This document shows, piece by piece, positions 9,340 through 21,097 of a stretch of DNA of 64,000 nucleotides (position 1 is its first letter; each line of letters opens with the position of its first letter). This DNA is from Saturnia japonica (Eukaryota > Arthropoda > Insecta > Lepidoptera > Saturniidae). The notes under the pieces are model-generated. The model had not been told where the DNA came from. It saw only the letters and a list, made by a program, of their open reading frames with translations, and searched no databases. A program made the position numbers and the translations under genes. The stretch is from contig CM065304.1 in the NCBI GenBank assembly GCA_033032175.1, positions 7,502,001 through 7,566,000 on the forward strand, given 5' to 3'.

Positions 9340-11365
9340 TGAGATGCACAAAGAAACTTTTCTCAAAGCTTTTTGGTTATTTGTTATTTATTAGAATGCA
9401 AGTAAAACAATGGTGGCATTAATTTTAACAGACGAATGCATAATATTGATTCCAGATCTAAAGATGTAGAAATGGAAAGTTTAATCCATACTAAAGCTAC
9501 AAAAGGATTTAGTTACAGATCAGTTAGAAGGCGTAGTACTACATAATCATATTTAACTGTATAGGTACTACTTATTATTATCATAGTTTCTGCAACTAAA
9601 ATTGTCTTTATTTTAATTCCTCTATTAACTATTATTATGTATAGATATATTATTACTGGATCTAGATACCTATATCTACTATGCCTTTGCAAAATATATC
9701 ACTGCAATTACTAACAGAATTCCTTCAGTATGCCTCATAGTTAATTCTAACGAGTATGCAAATTTTGTTTACATTGTTTTTAAAATATAGTACTACTACT
9801 AGTTGTAATATATTATTAATAATTCATTGTTATTATTAGGTAATGTTCTTAGTTATCTAATGTACATAATATAACATTGATTGATTAAATCAGAATCAAT
9901 TATAAAATAAAATTTAAAAGATGCATGAATATACTCACATGTATTGTTATGATTTTTAAGGTAAATAATAATTATGTAATTCTAGTATGTAATCATGTCA
10001 TAATCTAGCATATTTTCTTTGTTTCTAATTACTTAATTAGGCATTATGTGTAATATTTACTAATTATTCATACAAATATTTTATGAAGCATGCAAATTTG
10101 TCTGGTGTATTTTTTAACAACATTCATGATTCATATTAAGAAAATTATTTTATAAGTATACTTTTAATAACTTTTGTTTTATGTTAATATTTTGTAATGT
10201 TTTTATTCTTATGATCTTAATTAATTAATTGTAATATAAATTTGTTTTCCCTGTCTGTAATAATATTGAGAAATACGTTGTGAGCGATTGATTTTTATAT
10301 TGATGATTAATTCTGTTATTTCTGTAGTTTTTGTCTACATTCATGAGTCATATTAAGAAACTTATTTTATATACTTTTAATAACTATTGTTTTATGGTAA
10401 TATTTTAATTCTTATGATCATTTAATTGTAATAATGTTCCATTTTGTATTTCCTTTTTTCTGGTTTCACTTTTAGTTCCATGCGCGTCTTTCTTTTATTG
10501 AATGGCAACTGTTCGTACTGTTATTACACATTTCAGCCAAAGTCAATGTTAAACAATAAGTATTTACCCAAATGTAATTATCTATCTTGCAATATTCAAA
10601 CATAGCTTCAACAAGATCGAGGCTCCATTTTTAAAATTTTACAGGGAGTTTTATGTGAACTTAAAATGCATGTTCCCAGTTAGGTATTTATAATCCACTT
10701 GTGCAAAATTACCAAACTACATCACGTAAAATGTCGCCAAAATTACACAATATGGAGCCAACATAAGGTATGAATTAAAATAAAAACCACCACAACACTT
10801 CAAGATCCTGCCGAAATTCCTAGGTCTGAGGTTTTAAAACAATGCATAAAGCCGGTCCTAAGCCCGTGAAGTATGAAGGGAAAGTTTTATGGCATGTTAA
10901 TATTTGTAAATCCCAATAAGAATAAATATTATGTAATCCTTACGTTTCTTTTATTTTAAGATTCAGTTTGATAAATCTGGTAAAATGGTTGCCGTCGCAA
11001 AAATATCGATAAAAACCGGTAATTTGTTTAGTGAAATACCGATTGACACGAAAATACATCACTAGTTTACTTATTTACCGTAAAGTACCGATTTAAATGT
11101 ATGATTCCATCACTAACGTAATTTGACAAGTACCATATATACAAATATAATGAGGGAAAGAGAGAGGTAGCGGACGGCTCATTAGGCCACTTCAAGAGTA
11201 AATGCGATGGAGATATCAATCATGAATGAAATGTATAAATTGGTATCTATAGAAAGTTGTGTATGTGTATCGTCTGTGAATATGTGTAAACACCTCGCTA
11301 ACGAAACAAAACGATTGTTCTAAGATGGTCGTCTATCCTCTGGTTATTGGTCTATGTTATTTATC
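9340..11365. other. AT-rich DNA without genes
   Basis: No supported gene in 2 kb. A direct repeat of about 100 bp occurs at roughly 10113-10222 and 10325-10425, sharing 'catattaagaaa', 'acttttaataact', 'tattcttatgatc'. Short GC-richer stretches near 10620-10890 and 11160-11330 give no recognisable motif. Confidence 0.5.
10113..10425. repeat. Imperfect direct repeat in AT-rich DNA
   Basis: Two ~100-bp units about 210 bp apart share 'cattcatgattcatatta'/'cattcatgagtcatatta' and the following 'ttttaataact...tgttttatg'. They may be a decayed tandem duplication. Confidence 0.5.
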
Positions 11366-11553
11366 TCTGGATGTAACTTCGTGCAGCTACACGTTACGCA
11401 CTTTGTTGGCGGTTAACATGCAGTAGTGCCACTCGTAGAAAAATCACAGTTGTTTCCTTTGACACCATCCCTTATGTATTTTATTAGAAAATACATATAA
11501 AATAGAGGTGTTATATTAGGCTGATATTTGGTATTACTAATATGGAATATATT

Positions 11554-14500
11554 CAGTGATGGATTTAGGCCTAGGCCCGTGAGGTAATAATTATGCCTAG
11601 GGCGGCAAAATTTATGAAATGCCAAAATTTTAGAGGCGAAAAAAAGTCGAGACAATCAATTTTCAAAATTGGTTCAGATTAGTTTTTATAAAACAAATTC
11701 TATAGAATATATTATAATTAAATTCATTAATTTACTTCTGAATCTTTATGGGTAAGATGTAAATTTCTTAATAGATTAATTATAGTTTTTATCGAGTAAT
11801 GTTCTCTACTTTCTATTCCTTTAGTGAGATTAATCTCACGTGTATGAAACATTTTGAAACTACTAAATCTGAATAACTTCTCAATTTGTATTTAGTGTGA
11901 AATAAAAATACCATAGATTTTCATGTATTGAATATCATTTTGATATTCATTCAAAGTGTCAGAATATTTTTTGTTTATAAAAATAATTTTTCATGAAAAA
12001 TAAATCGCGTCTTTTTCCATATTCAATTTTTTGAAACATCAAAATAAGTGGTAAAAAAATTAAAATTGAGGTTTTTATCTGAAATTAAAAAAAAAAATCC
12101 GATATTCCTCATATTTGCAAAAATTTTCAATTACATCTACAAATTTTAATAATTTCTGAAAATCCAAGAGCAATAATGTCGAAATTTTTTAAAATTAAAG
12201 TTTATGAGTTGATTTATATTAAAGCGGTCAACTTATGATATAGTTACATTTATGTGCTTATTATAAATATAAATAAAAAGTTTTAAATTTTTTATTTATT
12301 ATCCGAGTGTTTTATTTATGTGCTCGTAATCTCAAGAACTTGAGTGAAGTGCGAGTATTGTGTATTATTGAGACTTGTAAGCAGTTCGGGTGAGTTTTTA
12401 TTTTGTTAAATAAAACAAAGTCAAACAAAACGCGTTTGATTTTGTTTTGTTTAATGTACACAACGAAACATCGCGCTGTGGAAAAGTCACAGCAATTATT
12501 TTAGTTTTACGAATGCTCTTCATGTGTACAAGTCTCGAATTATTTTATTCTGTTTCTTAACACTAAAAAAATAATTGATTGATAACTTTAAATTAAGCAC
12601 TGGTGTTTTTATAATTTGTGGTAGATTTGATTTTATTTTTTAATTAAACATGAGTGGCTACCGAAAAAAATTTAGCGGTGCAGAATATCGTAAAAGGAAA
12701 GCAGAAGAATATACGAAAATCGATAATTTACTTTAAAAAATTCCAAAAATATCTAATTTTATAACAAGCTCAAGTAAGTCTCCTAATAATTACCGACAAC
12801 CATCATGTTCATCGATCGTAAGTATCTTGTTATGATTGCTTATAACTTTATAAAATAATGCTATAAATTTATATATATAATGTTAGTCGGGATAAACATT
12901 AAATAAATGCCAGTTGTTGAAATTGATTTTTATTTCTAGTCGGAATTAGAAGAGACTTCAGAACAAGATATCGAAGAAGTACAGTCACACCCTTCTCTAT
13001 TACAAGATACAAACGTGACGCCGTCGAATTTTCCTTCACCACAAGATACTGAAGAAATCCAGCCAACAACTGATATTTTAAAATTTAATACTGATCCCTT
13101 TTTATGGAATTTGAATGAAGAAACACAAGTCTTCATAACTATAAACGGTATACCACAAAATAATAATGTGGACTTTAAAAATTCCAGAAATGTTTATAGT
13201 GATAAAATGAGGCATTGTTCCAAAAGTTTATTTCAACGTACTTTAAAAAACGGAGAGATTCAACGCCGTGAGTAGTTAATTTATTCAGAAACTAAAGGGT
13301 CTGTATTTTGTGTTCCATGCTTATTATTTGGTAGAAGTGGTGAAATGAATGCTTTTACTGGTGAAAGATTTCGTGACTGGAAAAACTCAAAAGCACGCAT
13401 TGAATGTCATGAAAATTCTGATTTTCACAAAACTAACGTTAGTCATTTTAAAGCTCGAGCAGTAGTTCACGGACGTGTTGATCAACGTCTAATAAAAAAG
13501 CTCGATGAAGAAATAGCGTATTGGAAAAAAATGTATACCGAGTAATTGCAATTATTAAATCACTAGCAATAAGAGGGTTGCCATTTCGAGGAAATTCAGA
13601 ACGAATACGAGATCCCCGGAATGGAAATTTTCTAGGAACAGTAGAGCTTCTTGCTGAATTTGATCCATTTTTGTCTGAACATTTAAAATTGTATGCGCAC
13701 CCAGGTAGTGGAAATACGTCGTATTTGTCTAAAACCATCTATGAAGAAATTATATTGATGATTCAGAATAAAGTACTACAACAAATTTCAACTGAAGTGC
13801 AATCTGCTAAGTATTTTGGTATAATTGTAGACTCTACGCCTGATATTGCACAATGTCGATCAGCTTACGATAATTATCAGATATGTACGTGATAACGGTG
13901 AAATTGTTGAAAGGTTTCTAGAATTTCTACCAAATATCGGCCATAAAGCTAAAGATATTGAGGATGTTTTGTTGTAAAATCTCTAGAAAATAATGGTGTG
14001 GACATAATGAACTGTCGTGGTTAATCTTATGATAATGCAAGCAATATGTCAGGTATATACTCAGGTCTTCAGACACGAATCAAAACAATTAATCCTTTAG
14101 CAGATTACGTTCCTTGTGCCGCCCATTCTTTAAATTTGGTAGGATCATGTGCAGCTGAATCGGTAACAGAAACAGTCGACTTCTTTTCTACTTTGCAAGA
14201 ACTATACAATTTCTTCACTATATCTACACATCGTTGGGAGATCTTGGTGCAGCATACAAATTTAAGAGTTAAGAGTCTTTCTCAAACTCGTTCGTCTGCT
14301 CGACATGATGCATGTTACGCATTAGAAAAACAGTGGTCTGCAATAATTGAAGCACTGGAATTTATTGCCGAAAGCAGAGACGAGAAACCGACTACGCGAT
14401 CTGAAGCTACGGGATTGCAGCGAAAATTGCAGTATTTAGAAACAGCAATCCTAGTTATTGTTTGGAATGTAATTTTAGATCGTTTTAATGCTGCTAGTAA

Positions 14501-15465
14501 GAAGCTTCAAGAATCTCAAGCTGATTTATCATCCGTTGTTCAAATCTATAGTTCTCTGGCTCTATTTCTTCAAGGCATGAGAGATAGACAATTTTCTAAA
14601 TATGAAGAAAAAGCCAAAGCACTATCCAGAGTTCACGATTATTATCGTTATGATACTCGTCGCAAAAAAAAATAGAAAAATCCAGCCTGATGAGTCATGT
14701 GTAAATGAACTCCTGTTTCTGGACAAGAAAATTTCCGCACTAATTTTTATTACCCGATTCTAGACACCATGAGTGTGCAATTGGCTGGGTGTAAATGTGC
14801 ATATGAAAAGCTTAAATAGATACAAATGAATTGAAAAATCTTGCCAACAAATTAGTTAGCAAGTATCCTGACGATTTGGAAGAGACGTTAGGCAATGAAT
14901 GTATTCACTTACATTGTCAACTCAAAGATTCCTTAGCAAATACGGAAGATGTACGCTCTGCACAAAAAATATGCAATGTGTTGCATTCACGGAGTCTTCG
15001 AGACGTTTATCCTAATGTGGACATTGCTCTCCGTATTTTTTTTTTGTATTCCGGCTACAAATTGTTCAGGAGAAAGATCTTTTTCCACTCTAAAAAGGGT
15101 AAAAACCTATTTACGCGCAAGCATGGGCCAAGATAGACTTAATGCTCTTGCATTACTGTCTATTGAAGCTCAACTAGTCCAGGAAATTAATTATGACGAT
15201 ATAATCGACGTTTTTGCGCGAACCAAAGCCAGGGAAAAGAAATTTTCAAATTGATTAATATAATTTTTTTTTTTTATTATTTAACGGTCTATAGTTCATA
15301 ACTTATTTATTTGTAATGTTTATAAGTTATACTTAAAAATTTTATTTCAATGAATAAAGTTATTTTTAAATAAAAATATTGGTTCAAAATTAATGAAATT
15401 CATTTTTTTAAAGGGCGGCATATCGAACGGGGCCTAGGGCTGCAGCAAGCCTAAATCCGTCACTG
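11554..15465 (+). mobile_element. hAT DNA transposon, copy A
   Basis: The 3912-bp element has terminal inverted repeats of 17 bp: 'cagtgatggatttaggc' at the left and 'gcctaaatccgtcactg' at the right, with one mismatch. It is flanked by the 8-bp target duplication 'aatatatt' (11546-11553 and 15466-15473). TIR and duplication size both fit the hAT superfamily. The internal gene is broken by several stops and is close in sequence to copy B (41310-45553). Both copies have the same target duplication, so at least one arose by duplication of the surrounding DNA. Copy A lacks the GC-rich insert found in copy B and has a short deletion at the same place (near 14815). Confidence 0.92.
12650..15254 (+). 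pseudogene. hAT transposase (ZMYM1/TTF-type), copy A
   Basis: ATG at 12650 begins 'MSGYRKKFSGAEYRKRKAEE'. Exon 1 ends at 12817. A 122-bp GT-AG intron (12818-12939) leads in frame to exon 2 ('SELEETSEQDIEEVQ'). A TTF-type zinc-finger region ('GSVFCVPCLLFG', 'FRDWKNSKARIECHENSDFH') is followed by the RNase H-like core ('KYFGIIVDSTPDIAQ', 'CAAHSLNLVG'). The hAT C-terminal dimerisation block is 'NCSGERSFSTLKRVKTYLRA'. In-frame stops occur after 'DNLL', after 'GEIQRRE' and elsewhere, with several frameshifts. The normally conserved TRW triplet reads TRS in 'LSQTRSSARHDA', whereas copy B keeps TRW. The gene is inactive. Confidence 0.88.
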
Positions 15466-16270
15466 AATATATTAGTTAACTCGTATTAGGTTCCCGTACC
15501 TATTATTTGGTATTAGTTAAATATTAGTCACCGCTTCAATATTCGCTATTCGCTACCTACTTGAATCTAATATTGCTATTAAGCGTATCTATTCTCAGTA
15601 TTCTCTATACTTATACAATGTGCACGGAAGTCTGAGATTTAGCATGGTTACAGTTTATACGGAGGAGTGCAGAAAGATAAAATTTATCTATAATATCTGT
15701 TACTAACATATTAAATAAAATAAATTAATACTGCGAATTCTAAAGTGACCAGTTCCATTGAACTTAGACCCCCCAAAATATTGACATTGTCACTCAACGA
15801 AACGTGACAGCAAGTGATGTAGATAATATAATAGTCATCGTTTATGGTTCATGAAACTGCAAATGTTAAATAGAAAATAGTCTATGATTAAAAAGTCGCT
15901 AGTCGAATTTCGACCTTACGGTGATCGCTACCGCTAGTTTATATAATAAGCTCAAGAGATTACTTGCATTTTATAGCTATTTATGAATTAAAAGTTATAT
16001 GTTACATAACTTTTCGCTAGGAACCTAAGGAACAGAGCAGTAACCATGAAAGTCAACCATCTGACAAATTGTAACAAGTACGCGATGTGAGAATAACAGG
16101 CTAGACGCGGGTGCGTTGGCAATGCGAACGGCTCGGCCCGGTGGAGACTTGAGCGCATAAATATTTATATAAAAAATATTTTGGATTTTGATACGGACCG
16201 TGCACATCTCTACAGTGCTTGCTTGCACTTTACTTTTTTTATAGTTTATTTACAGTATACGTATATGTGC

Positions 16271-16529
16271 CGTTTGGTCGATGACTTTCTGCCATTTTGT
16301 TGGTCTCAGATGTTAAGAATAAGTTCTATATATTATAAAAAATTAATAAAAAATGTCTATGATCTGTGCAACATGGTTTTATTGGTTTCTCATTGTCAGT
16401 AAAAAATTCTTTCTTTTAGAAAATATCATAAAATAAGTACAAATATACATCTAGTATATTAATATCAGAGACATGATCCCGTTGTTGTAGAAACTTTGGG
16501 ACTTCTGATTAAAAGCGGCACATGATCTA
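16271..16529. other. Noncoding spacer
   Basis: AT-rich DNA just outside the composite repeat. Nothing recognisable. Confidence 0.45.
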
Positions 16530-16587
16530 AGGCGGCTTGTCGACTAGGGCGGCGTGTCGAGTAGGGCGGCACGTCGAGTAGGGCGGT
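16530..16587. repeat. 17-bp tandem repeat, about 3.5 units
   Basis: The unit is close to 'gggcggcacgtcgagta', repeated with one or two changes per unit. It stands out as GC-rich in AT-rich surroundings. Confidence 0.8.
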
Positions 16588-16691
16588 CCTCGAACCATTA
16601 TGACAGGTTTGTTTTGATTGATTGATCCCAATAATACGAACATACAGCGCATCCACTCTGTACGTCGTTCTCTAATAAAGTGTGTGGCATC

Positions 16692-16763
16692 TTTTTTTTT
16701 AGAACTGACTATACTGTTAGCCTTAGGGGCCCTGAAGCCTCTGATGGCTTTTACAGCTTCACC
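16692..16763 (-). mobile_element. Very short poly(A) retroposon, copy 1
   Basis: Read on the minus strand it runs 'ggtgaagctgtaaaagcc' ... 'agggcccctaaggctaacag' ... 'agtcagttct' and ends in nine A. It is flanked by the 6-bp duplication 'ggcatc' (16686-16691 and 16764-16769). The same unit occurs at 40854-40942 and 41128-41200, with a shorter piece at 35208-35250. Confidence 0.8.
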
Positions 16764-16769
16764 GGCATC

Positions 16770-19700
16770 ACGCCGTTCCTCCGTTTATACAGCACGAGCG
16801 CGAACGGAAAATTATAGGTAGCGGTAAATTTAAAAATTTGTTTTTAGACTGCCTTGGAGCGACGACACGTTATAAACATGTCTTGACTACGAACCATTTC
16901 GAAGTTGTGTTATTGTGATCATAGATGGCCCTAACTCCGTCATTTATAACATTCAAAATAATTTTAAATTAAGTTAATAGAGATCGATGCTTATCAAAAT
17001 TAGCAACTTCCACTTACTGCTCTATACTCAATTTTAAAACAATAAATATTATTTCAACAACCTATAAAGAGCGTAACTGATATTACCTATTGTAAAACGG
17101 AGAGAAAATTTTAAAATTTATTTCTCAAATCTTCCTCGTTCAAAACCAACAACAAAAAAATATAATTTTAAAAGTAGCTATGTAAAAACAATATACACAG
17201 TTTTTTTTATAATTGAAATCAAGAAAACTTTCCTGTTTTGATTAAATAAATAATAAAAAAACCCTTTTAATTTGGGATATTAATCTAAAATTATTAAATA
17301 AAAGTCGTAAGTGGATCTTGCATCTATGTTTATTTTATTTCTTACAAAATGATCTACTAATAAAATACATACATAGCTTTGGAAGCAAGACTTTTAACAA
17401 CTCAATTGCGTCTCAACGTTTACGTTGATATTATTTGATACCTATTTTGATAGGACGTGTCTGCGTCGTTTCTTTGTTTTTAAATGTCAAACGTAAACTG
17501 ACTGATATAAAATATATTACCTAAATATATAAGAAAAATGATACCTGTGCAAGACATAAATGAACGTTTGCGTCGTTTCTACTTCAAGTCACTTTGGTAA
17601 ATCTCGTTGATAACAGAAGCACAAATGCAATTTTTCACTGATTCCAAGTATTAACCTAATTAAATTTTAAAAAATTAGTTACGCCCTTTTTAGCGAGTTC
17701 AGAAATGCGAAAACACTTGTTTGAATTTAGTTTTGTTTCGATCTGTTCACACAGGAATTTTATATGTGGTATAAGCTTTTTATAAAGTGTAGAAAGTCGA
17801 GAAAGTCAAAAGGAACTGTCCACACGAATTGTCCCTTCTATCTTAACATAATTATATTATATTTACAAATAATATACAATGAAGACATATTTATTTTTAT
17901 ATAACAATTGTCTTTTTCACATGTAAATTTCATTGAAACTGCAGTTTTTACAACTGTTCTGATAATTGTAGAATAATTGCTTTGATATTCCATTTATAAG
18001 TAGATTTATCTATAAGCTGTAATATGACCTCACAGTACAATAGTTATTAAACATTTAACCACAGATATATTATATGTGCAATTTTCGGGGAAAATATATA
18101 AACGGTTTATTGCCTTTAATAATAGTACTACTTTTTATAATACAACTTATTCACAGGCACAATGTTTTGTATATAATATAAACCACACGACAGAGTAGGT
18201 ACATATAAACGAATGTGAATTGCTACCTAATGCCCCGGCCAGACGCACCGTCTTGCCTGCGAGCATGCCTGCACAAACCAGTTTGCTAGCAAATGATTAA
18301 TATACATGTATATATTACAAATATTTGGATGAAATATTGTAATTTGGATTTTTGCAAGACATTATCTGATTATCAATTTATTATTTTAAATAAATTTAAA
18401 GAATAGTTCGAATTACATAAATGCATACGTCTTTTTCATTTTAGGACAATGTTTTTCGTTACCTATTTATAAAATATATTATACAACTAAGCTCTAATGC
18501 CTAGGCTATTAACCTCAGCGTAATGTTACTAACCAAAACGATTTGGTTAAGACAAAAAAAATGCAATAATCTGATTATCTAAACAAAATTATTGTAGACA
18601 AAAAAATCACTAAATCAATAACATCCACATTTAAAAAAAACTTTTGTTTACTTAATATGCAAGAGTTTTTTTCAAAGAAGTTTAAATAAACATTTAAATT
18701 AATGAAATTTATAATAATACTTACAAAAAGGTTCAACAACAAAATATCAACTTTAACAAATCTACATCACATAAGAATACAAAACTAATGTATAATATAA
18801 ATATGTTAATTTGAAATCGCAATAACATTTTTATTTTTATAATAAATAAAATTTTGATATTTTTTTTGGTAATGTCATTGAAGTACCTACCTACCTAGAT
18901 ACCCTTTTCGGATTCGACGGGGTTTTTTATACATATTGTATACTTTCAAGTTGAGTAACTTCCGTCTTTTTTGTAGACGGTAAAAAAGAAATTAAAAATA
19001 AATAATCTATTCTTGGACGTTAGTAAAAAATATTATTATTTAATTTTATTAACTTAAGAGAGGTCCGCTTCGCCATTACATACTATAATAAAATGCTAAA
19101 GCAATATTATTATTATTAAACGTTATTTTCAAAACACAGTTTGAGTTGTAAGATACTGTTGTGTAGATGAAAAAACGATCACAGGCACGATTTCAACTTT
19201 TATTTAAATAATGAAAATAAAATCATAATTAACAAAAATACTTAAATAAAGATATACCTATTTATAATACATTTTTTTAAGGAAGTTTCTAATCGCAGGA
19301 TGGAAGCTATATAGGAAAAAGTATCTGATCGACACTGATAAAAGACAAACACATACATCTATAGGATTTAGCCTGCTAGAGAATGAGATAGAATATACAC
19401 GGTTAATACAAGTCCTGATTTTCACGACCATGATTGTCGTCAAATGGCTTAGCGGTGTGACAGCCAGACTTGTACGCACTGTTTTATGTAAAGTAAAATT
19501 GATCGATAGATCAGGTCCCGCTGATTTAGGATTTTATAGTAGTTAATGTAGTACAATAATAGTTTCCACGAGAGAGCGTAAGTGTAGTTATCGTTTTGGC
19601 ACAAATCAAGTGATCACCGGGAGAAGAAACATCGTCTCATTGGTCAGAAGTACGTCAACGTCATTAAGGTACTTGTGACATTATTGTTCCAATATAATTT

Positions 19701-19879
19701 CATTTTATAGTTTACTGTCTCAACAACAGCGACCCTATTGTACTATATCTATTGTAATTATTAGCCCCAAAACTTGGCAATGTGTATGGTGGCCAATTTG
19801 ATGACATAAAATAAAATCTGGTTAGATGAAATATAATACTTACTTATAATTGCAAACTAATCCGTCATATTTATTTTAG
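16770..19879. other. 3.1 kb of AT-rich DNA, no gene seen
   Basis: No coding potential, repeat element or RNA gene that I can support. A short GC-richer patch near 18230-18290 ('ccccggccagacgcaccg') may be a repeat scrap. Confidence 0.5.
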
Positions 19880-20177
19880 TAATAAATACATTTTGATATC
19901 TTTAGAGCCACTACACTTGTTTGATGCTATTGTTTCCGATTCACTTCACTCGTGTGAAATAATCAATCTTTACATTATATCAGCTAAAACCATAAAAAAT
20001 TCATAATATAGGATAAATAAAGTTAGTTTATGAATTAAAAAAACTAACAGCCGAGCAAGTTCCTGCTAAAAACTGTTATTTATGTAACGTCGAATAGGTA
20101 GTAGTATTTTGTATTTTTACCCCTTTTATTGGAATTTATTTTAAAAAATACTTGAGAATTGTCATTCTTGACTTATG

Positions 20178-20660
20178 CTATGTCCATAACATTACTTTCA
20201 GCTTTATAATGATCAATAAAATATCCCTCAGTATTATTATAAAAACACTAATTTGTTGTATTGAAATATGAAAACCACTCAATTGTGACGTTGTTCCACT
20301 AAAATCTTTTATCTTCTCTGGGTCGGTTCTTACTCCGTCAGCCGAGATTACGTGTTCCAGGTAACTGACCTCCTTCTTAAACAAAGCGCACTTCTTCGGG
20401 TTTCATTTTAAGTTTGCTCCGCTTATCCGGTAAACACTTTCTCAAGATTCTTCAAGTTCTCTGAGAAATCACGGCCTAATATGATGACATCATCTAGATA
20501 AACTAGGCATACGTCATTCAGAAGACCTACCATAACTCGTTTCATAAGGCGTTCAAATGTTGCCGGAGCGTTGCACAAACCAAATGGCATAACATTGAAC
20601 TGCCATAGTCCGTTTCCAATTCCTGTGCTGAATGCTGTCTTCTCCTTATCTTCTGGGCTG
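20178..20660 (-). pseudogene. Gypsy RT fragment, left arm
   Basis: The minus strand encodes 'GNGLWQFNVMPFGLCNAPAT', then 'VYLDDVIILGRDFSENL', which includes the catalytic YLDD box. After stops and a frame change in 'KVFTG.AEQT.NETRR' it continues with 'FKKEVSYLEHVISADGVRTD', a conserved Ty3/gypsy RT block. After 'PEKIKDF' the frame runs into unrelated AT-rich sequence and stops at 20178. The N-terminal third of RT is missing because the preceding protease joins directly to this segment at about 20665. RNase H and integrase are absent. Confidence 0.85.
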
Positions 20661-20667
20661 ATTAAAC

Positions 20668-21063
20668 TTAACCTCCACTATGGTCTCTGATCTTGGAGCC
20701 AGTGTGGTATCTTTCATAAAATATACATGAGCTGGATCCTTGTAAGCATACTTCCTGGTCAAGGAACTTCAGCACTCCTCTCGCGACATCCAAGACGCAT
20801 CGCTGGCTCTTCATGAAATCCAGTCCTAGGATGCAATCATCAGTGATATTCGCAATCACTACTGTGTGGACGTAGACTAGATCACCAATTCTTATTTCTA
20901 CATCTGTCTCACCGAGGACGGAAACTGACTGGCCGTTCGCTGTCTGTAGATGGCACAGTGGAAATGGCTTCTTCCATAGAATGGTTCGCTTCAGTAGTTC
21001 CGGCTTAACAACTGTTCGTGAAGCTCCTGTATCTACAGTAAAACGGCACGTTTGGTTGTTCAA
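20668..21063 (-). pseudogene. Gypsy aspartic protease, left arm
   Basis: Encodes 'CRFTVDTGASRTVVKPELL' with the DTGA active site of retroviral-type aspartic proteases. The flap/second-strand region is 'ILGLDFMKSQRCVLDV', where 'ILGLD' is the conserved hydrophobic-GxD motif. This copy is open through the domain, whereas the right-arm copy has a stop after 'GETDV'. The upstream link to gag is separated by the R1-type LINE at 21.1-23.8 kb. The product would have cleaved the Gag-Pol polyprotein. Confidence 0.88.
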
Positions 21064-21097
21064 GCTACCCTCGATGATCAGACTAATCCCATCATAA

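Larger units (their letters stand above)
11366..16270. repeat. Composite repeat, copy A (host repeat plus hAT)
   Basis: The hAT element at 11554-15465 sits in flanking DNA that also matches the second copy at 41055-46370. The left flank starts at 'gtaacttcgtgcagctacac'. The right flank runs to 'tttatttacagtatac' near 16262. Partial copies of the right flank without the hAT lie at 33121-33335 (inverted) and 58700-58965, so the flank is itself a dispersed repeat. Confidence 0.85.

Noticed and set aside
20178..20384. Small independent gene
   Set aside because: Its N-terminal part is gypsy RT and its C-terminal part is AT-rich read-through; a similar frame recurs at 27449-27655.
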